The notes under the pieces: generated by a model
The model's database searches: none
What the model was told of the DNA's origin: nothing
Seen by the model: only the letters and a program-made list of their open reading frames with translations
NCBI GenBank assembly: GCA_951213105.1
Contig: OX578140.1
Span: 28,179,862-28,243,861 of the forward strand
Source of the DNA: Amaurobius ferox
Lineage: Eukaryota; Arthropoda; Arachnida; Araneae; Amaurobiidae
Direction: 5' to 3'
Length of the DNA stretch: 64,000 bases
Program-made: the position numbers and the translations under genes
Part shown: positions 1-11,560 of the stretch, piece by piece
How positions within the stretch are numbered: position 1 is the first letter of the stretch
Layout of the letters: the number at the start of each line of letters is the position of its first letter

Positions 1-400
1 AAGTTCGCAGAAGAAATTACTGAAAGACAACTGTTGCCTACGTTATCAATAATATGTGACAAACTATTTCATATTTAAGATGAATTAGTTCTTCGTCGTA
101 TTTGGTTCAGATAGAGGAATAAAAGTCAATTTCTTATAACAGATAAATGCGTTTATTGTAATTATGCATAATAAACGCTTTAATAAAATAATATACAGTT
201 AAGTGAAGATACGATAAAAATATCTAGAAAGTTTATATTAATAATATTTTATGAAAAAAATATATATATTACTTTCCTTATATACATAATGTATAAGGAA
301 AGTATAGTGACGGGGTCGAAAATTCGAATTCGAGTTTTCGACGGGAGAGCATGTTTCAAGCATCCCTGATCACGAATCAAACATTTTTGAAGTGATGTCT

Positions 401-422
401 GTGTGTGTGTGTGTGTGTGAAA

Positions 423-480
<58 letters not shown>
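401..480. repeat. TG/CA dinucleotide microsatellite inside copy A
   Basis: Run of TG broken by GAAAGTATG. The same position holds a TG tract of different length in other family H copies. Translations of it (poly Cys-Val or His-Thr) are artefacts. Confidence 0.95.
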
Positions 481-481
<1 letters not shown>

Positions 482-995
482 AGTGAGTCTGTGGAGACGA
501 TAACTGACGAACAAATGGACCGATTCGAAACAAATTTGGTACAAAAATCACAATCCGTAAACACTGGAAGCCTATTGTTTTTATGCGCAATCGAATGTTC
601 AGAACCCCCTAAATTTTCGAATGAAATTTTGAAAAAATCGTCAAAAAATCAAAACCACTAATAAAGTTGCGCAAATAGACATTTCTTATGTAATTTTTCA
701 TTAGAAAACGATTGACATAAATTTTTGAACGCTAACATGAACCGTTCTCGAGATATTATACATTTTTCAAAAAAATTATCAAAAAGTCATATAAAATAAA
801 ATAAAAAATATTTCCTATTGAGAAACATGTTAACTTTTCGTATGTAATACCATGCGATAAATTGGGTAACATCTTCCTCGTGGATCTAGCTCGTTCTATT
901 CATGAAAAAAGATATTTTAATAATACTTTTGTATTTGAACGCCAATAGTCATTTATCTGCTGTAAGATTAACTTATTTCTTAGTGCATAACGCTT

Positions 996-1139
996 GGCGA
1001 GATTTAGGCGACGAATTTGGCGGAATGTCGCCAACTTGGCAACTTTTTGAAATGTTGCCAAATTAACGAAAATCTCGCCAAATGGATAAATATGACGCTA
1101 AATCAATGAAAATGACGACTAATTGTCGAAAACTCGATA
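996..1139. repeat. Inverted repeat plus four 20-bp direct repeats in copy A
   Basis: GGCGAGATTT at 996-1005 pairs with AAAATCTCGCC at 1069-1079. From 1060 to 1139 the sequence falls into four consecutive 20-bp units, each starting AAAT or TAAT with GAAAAT/TAAATAT in the middle and a CG near the end. Other full copies keep the same module. Confidence 0.75.
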
Positions 1140-1251
1140 TCTTGGAAAGAATATTGTATCTACTATAAGAAAAACCTATTTTTTTGCTGTAAAAGTAGTA
1201 AATTCATTACATTATATAAGGAAAGTCATGCGTTGCCCACATCAGATTTTT

Positions 1252-1740
1252 GTTTCTTGCAATGAGAAGCAAGGAAATACAAGGAAACAAAATCTGCTGA
1301 AAACTCAACATGTTTAAGTTTCAGAAATTCAGCGTATGAATTTCTACATTAATGTCTTACATAATAAAAGAAAAATGTTTGTCTGTGTGTCTGTAGCTAC
1401 AAGTAGCCGCGAAATTCAGTACATATGTAACTAAACTGCCATAACGATACACCCAGTCTATAATTTTTAAATCAACGTGACGTCAAGGGCATTAACTACA
1501 TCAGGCGATACACACATCAGACGTTTGTCATAACAGAAACTTTAGCTTTAAAGGCAAAATTCTAATTTTTTATATATATATTTCAGAAAATTATTTTAAT
1601 TGTTTTAAATGTTCGGTTTAAATTTGATGTATACTTTTGAATATAGCAGAACGATCTATTGGAGAATGTTTCTCTTAAGTAAGCATGATGTTAATACTCC
1701 TAGAATGCTTAACACTCAGTAAGGTTTAATTCAGAGTGTT
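1252..1740. other. AT-rich spacer with a repeat edge
   Basis: No gene seen. The stretch TCTTACATAATAAAAGAAAA near 1352 followed by TGTCTGTGTG recurs near 4986, so an old repeat edge lies here. Confidence 0.5.
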
Positions 1741-2310
1741 TTGAAAAGTGGAGGGGAACTAGATATCCCTGACTGTTCTGAATTTTTTTTCACTAACTAG
1801 CCCTTGTAAAGAAAGTTTTGTTGAAGGAAAACTTGAGATGATCACTCATGTTAGTAAATATTGGTCCAGTGAAAGTAACTAAGTGCTGTTGCAAGTGAGA
1901 CTATTCACACTACTTATCCCAAGCCGTAGTGGCATTCGTGTTTCCAGTTCTAATTCTAGGAATAGGAGTTTGTTTGCTGAGATGATTTTTAGAACTAGTC
2001 TTAGGGATCAGTGTGCAGTAAACAATTTCTGTAAGCTATACAGTAGCCTACCTGATGATTTCGAAATTTATTTTTCTTCATTAACTACTTTTAAAATCAT
2101 TTATTGTAATTCTTGTGTGTTTTACTGTTTTTATTAGCTTTCTAATGCTTATTTGCTGTCGATTTTATTATTTTATTTCTATCTGTATGGTTCGTGTGTT
2201 CTATCTGCCCTCTCCGGGTTTCTTCTGTGTATTGTTTTGCCTGCTGTCAATGGGATTTGCTACCTGTAGCATGTATTTTTCAAATAAATAAATAAATAAA
2301 TATTGACGGA
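1741..2310 (+). mobile_element. 3' remnant of a non-LTR retrotransposon
   Basis: An open frame at 1883-2137 reads like the last residues of a LINE ORF2 (basic and serine-rich, then RSLFAEMIFRTSLRDQC and a hydrophobic tail). A pyrimidine-rich 3' UTR-like stretch follows, ending in AAATAAATAAATAAATAAAT at about 2282-2302. A simple A-rich repeat tail just after a degenerate C-terminus is how truncated CR1/Jockey-like copies end. No catalytic motif is present, so the clade is unknown. Confidence 0.5.
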
Positions 2311-2352
2311 TCTCATCTCTCAACCGGAAGAAACGATTGAGATGGTAACTTA

Positions 2353-2571
2353 TTGGGTATTTTCTTATCCTACATTACTCTTGGCCTAAATTCTGATCAT
2401 TTTGATTTCAAAATTAAGACTGTAAATAATGCTGCTGAATATTTAATTGAAAACTGTAATCAGGCTGAGAGAGTGGACATTTTGTCCGATTATACCATCG
2501 CAATTCAGGCTATTTCAGCATTTGAGACTCCGTCCCACTTTATTAGTATCTTATGGAACGGATTTTGGTAA
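2353..2571 (+). pseudogene. Fragment of a retrotransposon RNase H domain
   Basis: The 72-residue frame contains VDILSDYTIAIQAIS, which resembles the third catalytic aspartate region of RNase H in Jockey/R1-type LINEs (usual form FSDSQAAIxAI). The residues before it (NNAAEYLIENCN) fit the preceding helix, but the glutamate normally found there is not convincing and the first aspartate is missing. It lies just beyond the A-rich tail of the preceding LINE remnant, so it is from a different insertion. Dead; clade unresolved. Confidence 0.4.
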
Positions 2572-3130
2572 AATTTTACAATTGTGTAAACTATGCATAA
2601 CTATAGTGCATGTTATATTTTGACTTACGCTTTTTTTCTATAGGGACAGGGAAAAGAAAAAAAATCTTAGGCAGAAAGTAAATATTTATAACTATATAAA
2701 TAAAACACGTGTTTGATATTTGCATTTTGATAACAAAGCAAATGTAACAGGTTTGGAACAATTATTTCAAGCTAAAAAATGTACCCCGTGTTACTTTGGA
2801 GCAAAATTTTGAGCAAATTGTTTATTTGGTAAAAATTATATTTATTATTAAAATGATAAAATTATAATAGTTATTTGGAGAAAATTTCTGAAATTAAAGG
2901 AAGTTTTAACAATGCGTTCTCTGTGATTAATAACAACAGCACAACTATGAAGAAAACCTCTGTGCCAATGGTGTTAAGTTGGAAATTCATCATAATTGCC
3001 TGATATCTCAGAAGATTATATCTCTACACATAATAAGTATATAAATTCACGAAAAACCGTCTACTAATTGTATGAATTCCGTTTAAAGTTTGTTTGAAAG
3101 ATAATTTTTCTTTCTTATCTATGGGAGGCA
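2572..3130. other. AT-rich spacer, nothing recognised
   Basis: No open frame of note, RNA gene or repeat shared with the rest of the window. Confidence 0.5.
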
Positions 3131-3560
3131 ACAGCTAAATTCCTTGATTCTTCCGATATCAAATACAAAATGGCGTTTTAATACATGTATATTGTTTAGT
3201 TGGCAGACACAAGCCTTTTGAGTTTTGTAATTCAATTTGATATTAAACTTGATCGAACATGTCAAATAATTAAATCGTTGAGAACAGACTAGCAGTTTCA
3301 TTATGTAATGATTTACATCATACTACGATGTAAGCAAAACTATATGGTAATGGCAGAATTTAAATATAGTCATGTGCTGTAAAATCATATTCTCATGAGA
3401 ACGCATAATTATGTTAGAGACAGGACGATCAAAAAAGCTGTGCATATTTTTTTACACATTTTATAAACAACTTTAAATGCACAAACTAAAATCATAATTT
3501 ATCGAGCAATTTAAATAGTAGAACATTTTTAAGGTGATACTTTTAAAATATATCAAAAAC
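3131..3560. repeat. Triplicated repeat, unit 1
   Basis: Shares with units at 3755-4045 and 4690-5180 the order ATATCAAATACA, a GTTGAGAACAGACT-like block, TTTCATTATGTAATGATTTA, TATGGTAATGGCAGAATTTA and AACGCATAATTATG. No coding potential. Origin unknown. Confidence 0.6.
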
Positions 3561-3609
3561 ATTGTCTTCTGTATTTAATACGTCAGACGATAATTTTAGA
3601 CCTCTTTTT

Positions 3610-3750
3610 ACTTTCCTATATACATAGAATAATGTATAAGGAAATTATTGTGATGGTGTTGTGAATTCGAGTTTTCGAAGGGATATCACGTTTCAGGCAT
3701 CCCTGAATACGAATCGAAAGTTTTTGAGGTGATGTCAATGTATGTGTTGA
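3610..3750 (+). mobile_element. Family H fragment, copy B (hairpin end only)
   Basis: Begins with the hairpin ACTTTCCTATATACATAGAA and runs through the GAATTCGAGTTTTCGA and CATCCCTGAATACGAATCGA blocks, then stops where the microsatellite would begin. It sits between units 1 and 2 of the local triplicated repeat. Confidence 0.75.
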
Positions 3751-3754
3751 ATAC

Positions 3755-4045
3755 TGACTACCAATTTCATTATGTAATGACTTACATCATACGATAATGT
3801 AATTTTAAACCATATGATAATAGCAGAATTTAACTATAGTCCATTTTCTATAGAATCATGACGCATAACTGTGGAAACGCATAACTGTGTTAGACACCAG
3901 GTAATCCAAAAAATTTGCGTATCAAACTTACAATAATCACAATATATGGATAAATTTAAATAGTAGAATTTTTTAAGGTGATATTAATGTATGTTCTAAA
4001 ATATATCAAAAATATGGTCTGAAACGCAGACTATTTTATAGACAT
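3755..4045. repeat. Triplicated repeat, unit 2
   Basis: Matches 3290-3550 in order: TTTCATTATGTAATGACTTA, ATATGATAATAGCAGAATTT, CTGTGTTAGACACCAGG and the AAGGTGATA...AAAATATATCAAAAA block. Confidence 0.65.
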
Positions 4046-4689
4046 ATTTTTCATCAATAAAAATATGACATTTTCTCAGAGTAAAAAATAAATTAAAATT
4101 GAGCAATATTCTCTAGTCATAGAGCAGTATCTGTGGAGAGGTTTAGAAGAGTTTATTGAAACTTTTGAGCAATGAAGTCTCTATTTCAGACACTTTATCA
4201 GAGTTAAACTTCAAAACCTGCCTCTTCTTGCTTTGTATGCAGCAAATTTAGTTTCTCATGAGCGGTTAACTAACCACGTAATTGTTGAATAATTAGTAGT
4301 TTAAAGCATAAGTATTTGTACCGAAATTCTTCAATGAATCACTCTGTAATCAATCGATTACTCTGCAAATTATTATTTTTATTCTGTCTAATCAAAAAAC
4401 AATTTTCTTCGACTGATAAAACTTTGTAATTGTGGTCTGTCATATTTAAACCAACATACAAAATTTCTGTTATATTTTTTAAAGGTATATTAGCGACAGT
4501 TGAAAAAAATATATTAGATTTATATATTATTATTTTTTATTATATATTATTTTCAGATTTTTTTTTATATGTTATGAAATTTTTAATTTTGATGTCGGCG
4601 TATTCTTAATACTCTGTATTTAAAATATTTATACATGAAAAGTTTTAATCTATTCTTAAATTTTATCATTTTATTTCCAATTTTCAGAA
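4046..4689. other. AT-rich spacer, nothing recognised
   Basis: No gene or shared repeat seen. Confidence 0.5.
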
Positions 4690-5186
4690 CTGCTCTGATG
4701 TTTCAGATATCAAATACAGACTGACGTTTTGCATCCATGCGAAGAGCTTGTTTTTAGATAAAATGCATAATATTTTTGAATTCTATAATGTAATGTAATA
4801 TTATACTCCGGATTATATACAAACAATTAAACCGTTGAATACAGACTGCCAATTTCATTATATAAGGAAATGCATCCTATCACAATGCAATGGAATCCAG
4901 ATGGTAACGTCAGAATTCGAAATTAATATATGTGCTATCGAACCGATTGAAATGCTAAATGCAGCTTAAAATTTTGGTAGATATATCTTACATAATAAAA
5001 GAAAATGCCTGTGTTGGTCTGATTTTGTATGTCTTTGTGTGTGTGTATGTCTGTCTTGTGTGCATGTGCGTGAGTCCCTCTTTGTGTGTACCTTTGTCTG
5101 TATGTAGGTCAGTCTTTGTGCACCTTTGTTTATGTATGGGTCTATCTATGTGTGTCCACTTGGCGATAATTAAATTTTTCTTTTAA
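4690..5186. repeat. Triplicated repeat, unit 3, ending in a TG/TCTG-rich tract
   Basis: Shares TTCAGATATCAAATACAGAC, CCGTTGAATACAGACTGCCA and TTTCATTATATAAGGAAATG with units 1 and 2. It then runs into an imperfect TGTGTGTCTG tract (5030-5155). The short open frame across the tract is low complexity. Confidence 0.55.
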
Positions 5187-5506
5187 AATTTCATCATTTG
5201 TTAATTATAACCATCACACAAAAATATAGAAAGTTAACATTTCCCTCCGGAATTAGAAACGAAAAACATTTTACTTAAAACCGCAAAGAATATTAGGTAA
5301 AACAGTGACAAAATATATTTTATTTCGATGCAGTAGCACTATACTAACCATACTTCTTCAGGACATCAAATGAGATTGCTTTCCCATGGAATGTTCATGA
5401 TACTGCATCAGAAAGTGGCGGTCAGTAAATATATTTGAGGCAAAATAAAGTGATATGACTATGATTTAGGAGAAGATTGCATTACACGGACTATCTATGA
5501 GAAGCT
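5187..5506. other. AT-rich spacer, nothing recognised
   Basis: No gene or shared repeat seen. Confidence 0.5.
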
Positions 5507-6020
5507 GTTGTCGTGACGAGATTTCTTAATCTCGCGTCACTTAAGTAAAATTCATAATTCATGCATTATATTTCAATCCTTATATTTTTAACCCTGTTTA
5601 ATTATCCCTCTTGTCTTTTTAATACATATTATAGTCTACAAATTATCTGTGCTAAAAGAATAAGTTTTTACGCCATTTTAATATCAATCTATAAAGCGCG
5701 CACTCAGAGAGAAGTATGTTTATGACCGTTAAGTTCAGGGTCATATATTGCCTGCAAAAGCGGATGCCTGATGCAGAGGCTTTGCTCTCTGCATGGTAAA
5801 ATTAGTGCAAGAAATGCATTTTTCATACAATGGTTCCGCTGCGAAACATCTGAAATAAATCGGGACCTCGCTGCGAGGGTCAGTTTCAAAGTTGGATATC
5901 TTTTCGGGACCTCTTGGCGAGGCTAGGCTTTTGAAGTTCGAAACGATTTTGTATTGGTCCATTTTAATAAATAGTCTTCGTGTAGGTCCAATTTGGATTA
6001 GCGATCGGATTTGCAAATTT

Positions 6021-6031
6021 CGGTATAAAAA
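6021..6031 (+). promoter_or_regulatory. TATA box of the LTR-like block
   Basis: CGGTATAAAAAG followed about 30 bases later by a pyrimidine-rich possible start region (TTCTTTCCTGTCTGGTTACT). Seen in sequence; use as a promoter is inferred. Confidence 0.4.
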
Positions 6032-6272
6032 GAGAGTCCTGGAAAATTCGAGGCGTTCTTTCCTGTCTGGTTACTGACATCTCTAGGTCGGCCCGGACCA
6101 TTTTATATGTTGCCCACTACAGAGTGCGGGATTCGATACAACTTCGTTCCTGGCCTCTGTGGGCATGGGAAAGGGTCGCCGCCGCCGATCGACATCGCTG
6201 GAAGATCCACGGACCCGCTGGTCAAGCGAGGAACATCGTCGCCTATTTACTTCATGATAACTTCGACTACGA

Positions 6273-6612
6273 CAGTGTTCTTCAACCTGTGTTCCGCGGA
6301 ACCCTAGGGTTCCACTCAAACGCTTTAGGGGTTCCGCGAGTCGATACTACAATTCGAATGTTAATCCGTGTCTTCTTTTTGCTCTCTTATTGTTGTTCTT
6401 CTTGTTTATCTTCTTGTTTGAATTAATGCAAATTTATATCTTATATAAAGTCTTTATAACAAAGGCAGGGACGCATTTTGTTCATAACATGTAATACGCA
6501 ATATGACACATTTCCTCTAAAATCAAATCTGAGTGTGCTACTGAACGAAGGGTTCCATAAAAAAATATCTCAGAAAAGGATTCTGCTGGATGACAAAGGT
6601 TGAAGAACACTG
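6273..6612. mobile_element. hAT-type MITE, 340 bp
   Basis: Perfect 15-bp terminal inverted repeats: CAGTGTTCTTCAACC at the left end and GGTTGAAGAACACTG at the right. The element is flanked by an exact 8-bp direct repeat GACTACGA (6265-6272 and 6613-6620). CAGTG-type ends with an 8-bp duplication are diagnostic of the hAT superfamily. No transposase is encoded, so it was mobilised in trans. GGAACCCTAGGGTTCC near the left end is itself a palindrome. Confidence 0.9.
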
Positions 6613-7600
6613 GACTACGACGACGACGAACCGAGGTTGACCCGAGACCTTCCTGCCGGGTCTGAATGTTGGAGAAAGAAGGAGCAAAGTGATGCCGAAC
6701 CCTGACCGGACCTATGTAGTCTTACTGCATCTAGGTGTGCCGGTTTTACACTAGTACGGTTTTTCCGAGGGCTATACGGCGGAAGTATGTACCTAAATTC
6801 TTCTCAACAACTACATGTCCGGAGGTGAGAATGGTGACCTCACTCTACTACAATACACTTATCTCTACGGAAGCATAATCTTAAATTCTTACATAAACTT
6901 AAAGTAACTTCTGGGCTTCCGTCTTCAAATTCTATCGGCATTGTGTAACTTCAAATTGAATTATCCTGCTATTCTAAATTAATACCTTGTTATTCTAAAT
7001 TCATATATAAGTAATTTCTCTGAGTGCGTTGCTCCCTGTGTTTCTGAGACCATACCATTTCCTTTTAATGTCTACTAAAATGTAAATATTGCCTGGCCAC
7101 CTTTATCATTATAATATTGAATGATATATAATTTCGGCAGTTCTTGTGGCAGGTTAAGATAATATCGTAGGTCCTGTGTCCAGTGGGTAGTGTTGTGCTG
7201 ATAGTATTCAGCTAATTGTTTAATTGTTGACTCCAAATCTAATTACGTTGTTTCAATAAAAGAGAGTAATTTAACTTAAATTGGTGTGTTTATTTAAGTC
7301 ATCTAAATTGCATTTATTATAAAGGTTTTCAGATGATGTTGACGCCTTACAAGGTAAGGGTTTGTTATTGTACTTAGTATCTCGCAGCAGGTCATCCTGG
7401 AATTCAGCCCCGGACGAGAGTTTTTAGAACTAGAACCTGGGTTTAAAACTAAATTGTGTTGTGCCATAATCACGACTTTGCGTCTTATTTACGTCATACT
7501 TACAATTACCTTATTTATCCTTTTAACTTCGTATTACATAAAATATATGTATGTTGGCACCGGTCCTTTGGTGGCACACCCTGACGTTATGAAAATTGGT

Positions 7601-9519
7601 CCGCTTGTCTTGTGACGGAGAACACCTTTTCCGCAGGACACTGTGACGTATTTAGGTACATTCTAAAAAAATCACGATAACATAGGATGAAATAGAGCTC
7701 CTATACTACAGGCTGACTTATCAAGCATATTGAAACCGAGTAAGATTTCTACAAATACATAGGTTACCATATTTGACGGTTTAACACGTGCTCCAAATAT
7801 TGATTTTTACAGGTATTTGATAATGTTAACAAATTTACAATTGAGTTATATTTTTATAAGTATGGATTAGTTTGGAGCAACATTTGTAATTATGCGACAC
7901 TTGTTACAAGAATCAAAAATATGATTCTCATTCTATAAGCAGATTAACAAATAGATGGACATTTTTTCTTTTTTACAAAAATCCGGTCTTATTAAATTTT
8001 ATGAAATACTTTGATGTATATTTATATTTTACATCTGTTACAGTTCTAACATTATATAGAATAAAATATGGTCTTATTATGAGCTCAGAAAGACTTTGAA
8101 TTATTTGAAATACCTGAACTAAATTATGAAAAGTTGTTCTGAAATCTATATTTATGATAATACATAGTAGAGTGTGAATTATCCGAGAGGGGGGCACTTT
8201 AAAATTAAAATGTGTATTTTATTTTAAAGGTATTAAAATTTTAAAGAGAGGCAATTTTGTTATAAACCTGTGGATGTATAGATTAAATAAATACAGCATT
8301 TTAAAATCTTAATAATAATAATAAATTATATAAATCTGTATTGTAAACGATATATTTTTATGCCTAGTACAAAAGAATTGAAGTACTTTAAAAGATAATA
8401 TTGAGGACATTTTCTAAACTGGATCCTCTAAACATAGCGCTAATGTTTATATCAAATGATTGGCGACAGTAATCGTCTTGGCGATGAAAATAGCATTGCC
8501 ATTCAAAAGTAAATTCAAGTCATTCAGACATAATTTATATCGGTTTTTAGTTAAAAAAATCCTATTTGATCATTCATTATCTTTTATGATTAATGCATTT
8601 CGATTTATTTACCATTTTAGCTAATGTGTCCTTAATTATTATAATATGGTAAGATTTCTACTTGGCGACAGTTTGTTAGCAGTAGGATTCAACAATTTTA
8701 TGATTCATTATACTCTAAAAATGCAATAAAGTGTATAAAATTTGAAATTTATTAGTATAACATGAATAAATCTTTAATATATATATAATTTGAAGCAATT
8801 ATACTTTTAAGTTTGGAAGAGAGAATAACACATTCGGGACTACAAACCACGTCTACTGAGATACGACTATAACAAATAAAAGTCAATAATAATACATTCT
8901 ACAGATACCGAAATTATAAAATGAGTATTTAAAATAAATACTTTATATAAAAATAGAAGTTTCAATTGCAATATTGTAAAATTTAGCTTCCACAAGTATG
9001 CTCCTATACCGGGTATCCAATGATTCTGCCGACTATTTATAAGCCATTTTTTTATTCCCTCTTCATTTCTGAGAAAACGAAATTATCTAAATCTTTTTCA
9101 AGTATATTTAGAGCAGTTTAGTGCAGAACACCCACCAAAGATTATTTCAATAATACTTCCTGAAGTGAAAATACGAATACAGCTAATGCTAATGGAATAT
9201 GTTTCGGCCTGGATGGGCTTCAATATGTTTGACGAGTCAGCTCGTATATGGAGGAACAGTTCCGTCAGTACTGACTTAAGCCATCTATCGTTTGGTCTCT
9301 CAATTCTAAGCGTAAATAAGTCATTTTATAATTGGGTACACCCAATTATTTTAATTTGTGATAGCATTGATATATAATTGTTGGAGGTAGATGGAATAGA
9401 AGTTCCGCTATTTTCATATTATATATCATGCAGTAACCAAACATAAATGACTTTTAAAATCATTATTAAAGTTTGATCAATGACAAATTATAAACAGAAG
9501 GATAATTTAAGAGTTTCCA
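7601..9519. other. AT-rich region, nothing recognised
   Basis: Scattered short frames only (for example 7973-8197 minus and 9165-9377 plus), with no recognisable motif. No shared repeat detected by eye. Confidence 0.5.
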
Positions 9520-10070
9520 ACCTAGACTATCCAGAATATCAACGATAATTTAAACAAGAAAGATAAATCATGCATAAAGTATTGATTATGAATCACCTTC
9601 CAACTCAAATGCAATTTTATTTAAATATCTCTAAAATGTAATACCTTCAGCGCTGATTAATTTAAAATTATAATAGTACAACAATAAGTTATTATATTTG
9701 AAAACTTAAAACTTCACCGAAAACAACGAACTTTATTCAAATGACATCACTTGAAATATACATCGTCTGGCTCTCTATGTAAATACTCCAATGAATATTT
9801 CATTCATATCACTTTTATTCCAGACTCATAGGGTTCAATGTATTTCACTTTTTCAAACCATGTTCAATCCAAAACTAATTGAGTGATATTATTCATTTAC
9901 ATTCCTATATGTCCCACAGACTGTCTCAGTAGCATACTAAAATTTCATTTTGTTAAAGTCATATTTACGGCAGTTATCGTGCGAACGGACAGACAGACAG
10001 ACAAACAGATAGAATGAATGAACAAAGTCATAAACACTTTTCAACTATGTTGAAATGTGATAAAAATGGA
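9520..10070 (+). repeat. Second interspersed repeat family (family R), copy 1
   Basis: Shares many ordered blocks with 47020-48310: AAGTATTGATTATGAATCAC, CATTCAAATGACATCA-type blocks, TTCAATCCAAAACTAATTGA, CATACTAAAATTTCATTTTG, and GGCAGTTATCGTGCGAACGG followed by a GACA tetranucleotide run. No coding potential; class unknown. Confidence 0.7.
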
Positions 10071-11354
10071 ATCTTTGCACCTCTATGGGGGGGATATCGT
10101 ACACTGATAATAGAAACTTGTACAGAATCAGATAAGTGAGTTAAACGAGATAAGCGATAAATCATACTGTAAATTTTGGCTTAAGTTAGGTGAAATTATT
10201 TTTATTGATATAAATTACAGTTAAATTATATAAATTATACATAAAATGAACGTCATTGGCTTATAAATTAGCATAATACAAAACATGCCATCAGTTTTAT
10301 CGTGGTGATTTGATAATAAACTCTTAAAATATTGAAGAAAAAATTAAGTACACCATTTTAGATTAACTACCAATAGGCCAAGTGCCAAAATTGTAATGTT
10401 TTTCCATCTAATCGCTGCGGAAATCGTTTCTGAGGAACATATGTGTCCAATTTATTTCACTTATTTCAGTAAATTTTTAATGTGTATAAATGATAATCAT
10501 GATAATAAAAGAGTCTGTAATAACAGAGTCTATAAACTGCACAGTAATGTACTGCAAAGTATATCGATTTTTCAAAAACTATTCCGTTTTTATATTCATT
10601 AGAGGTATATACTTTCTAGACATTTGACGTGATTTATAGTTTGATTTGTGGTAAAAATATTTGAAAATTAATATTGGTGACAATAATATTTAAAAAATAT
10701 GAATGTAGATATTCCTTAAAGGTGGCTTAAACGTGTTATTTTCATGAGCAAACGCATAAAAGCAAGTACATATGTTACTGTAAATTGTGAGTGGCTATAC
10801 ATTACAACAGTCTCAAGTAAATTGGTATGTACTTTCCATACATGCACACTGCAGAGGAATATTATTGTGAGGGGAACAAAATTAGAATTCATTGCTTTGA
10901 CTGAAGATACTTTTAGGCATATCTGAACTAAGCTTATCTGAACTCTGTATGCACTGAACTTATACGTGTGCATGTGAGTAGGTGTATACTATTGCATATA
11001 TTATATGCTTATATGCAATATGCGTATACGCGATATACGTAATGAGTATACTACATGCGCATATATCAGTGTGTGTTAAAAAATCTAAAAATATATAATA
11101 ATATATCTGGTCCCGATAACAATTAACAAACGAGTTAAAATATGTAAATTTACCAAGGTAATCTGAATTATAAGTCATAACAGTAACTAGAATCAGCGTT
11201 TCTATTCCAGTTGTTCCAAACGTTCAGAGTCATGAAAATTATAATAGGAATATTCCGGGAATCAGCTTCAATTTTTGAAAGATGCTTAATATATATCGCT
11301 CGAGAAGTTCAGGAGAAATTCTGCTTAGAATCGTATGTTTGCAATTTTGTTTTT
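10071..11354. other. AT-rich region, nothing recognised
   Basis: Short frames at 10396-10602 and 10744-10926 show no domain or coding character. A run of ATATGC/GTATAC steps lies near 10990-11060. Confidence 0.5.
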
Positions 11355-11484
11355 ACTTTACTTATGTACATAGTATAATGTATAAGAAAAGTATTGTAAC
11401 TGGATCGAAAATTAGAATTCAAGTTTTTGACAGGAGGGCACGTTTCATGCATCCCTGAATACGAATTTAAAGTTTTTGAAGTAA

Positions 11485-11560
<76 letters not shown>

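Larger units (their letters stand above)
271..1251 (+). mobile_element. Family H repeat, copy A (full length, HINE-like)
   Basis: Best reference copy of the dominant noncoding repeat. It opens with a hairpin (271-303; arms ACTTTCCTTATA and TATAAGGAAAGT), then a conserved GTCGAAAATTCGAATTCGAG stretch, a TG microsatellite, a conserved core, a palindromic GGCGAGATTT module, 20-bp direct repeats, and the end motif ATAAGGAAAGTCATG...CCCACATCAGA followed by T's. Read on the minus strand it would start TCTGATGTGGG, carry ACTTTCCTTATAT just inside, and finish with a terminal hairpin. That matches the asymmetric terminal inverted repeat plan of Helentron-associated elements. Copies elsewhere: 3610, 11355, 27366, 29990, 32131, 33008, 33626, 35839, 45335 and 57145. 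No protein is encoded. Membership in one family is directly visible; the HINE assignment is inference. Confidence 0.75.
5507..7600 (+). mobile_element. Old LTR-like block with its own promoter and polyadenylation signals
   Basis: The stretch behaves like a long LTR: it starts TGTTGTCGTGACGAGATT with an adjoining hairpin (GTGACGAGATT / AATCTCGCGTCAC, about 5513-5542), has a clear TATA box, a GC-richer transcribed leader and an AATAAA near 7255. A TTTGGTGGCAC stretch after 7566 could be a primer-binding site. No partner LTR and no coding region remain, and no target duplication was found, so the limits are tentative. A hAT-type MITE interrupts it at 6273-6612. Alternative: the promoter and first exon of an unrecognised gene. 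Confidence 0.35.

Noticed and set aside
370..661. Frames rich in alternating His-Thr or Cys-Val (also 11309-11578, 29858-30295, 36353-36596, 45434-45692)
   Set aside because: They translate TG/CA microsatellites inside family H copies; codon use and context give no sign of genes.
5741..6426. Frames of 60-100 codons in the GC-richer block
   Set aside because: They overlap each other on both strands, one crosses the MITE boundary, and none has a recognised motif.
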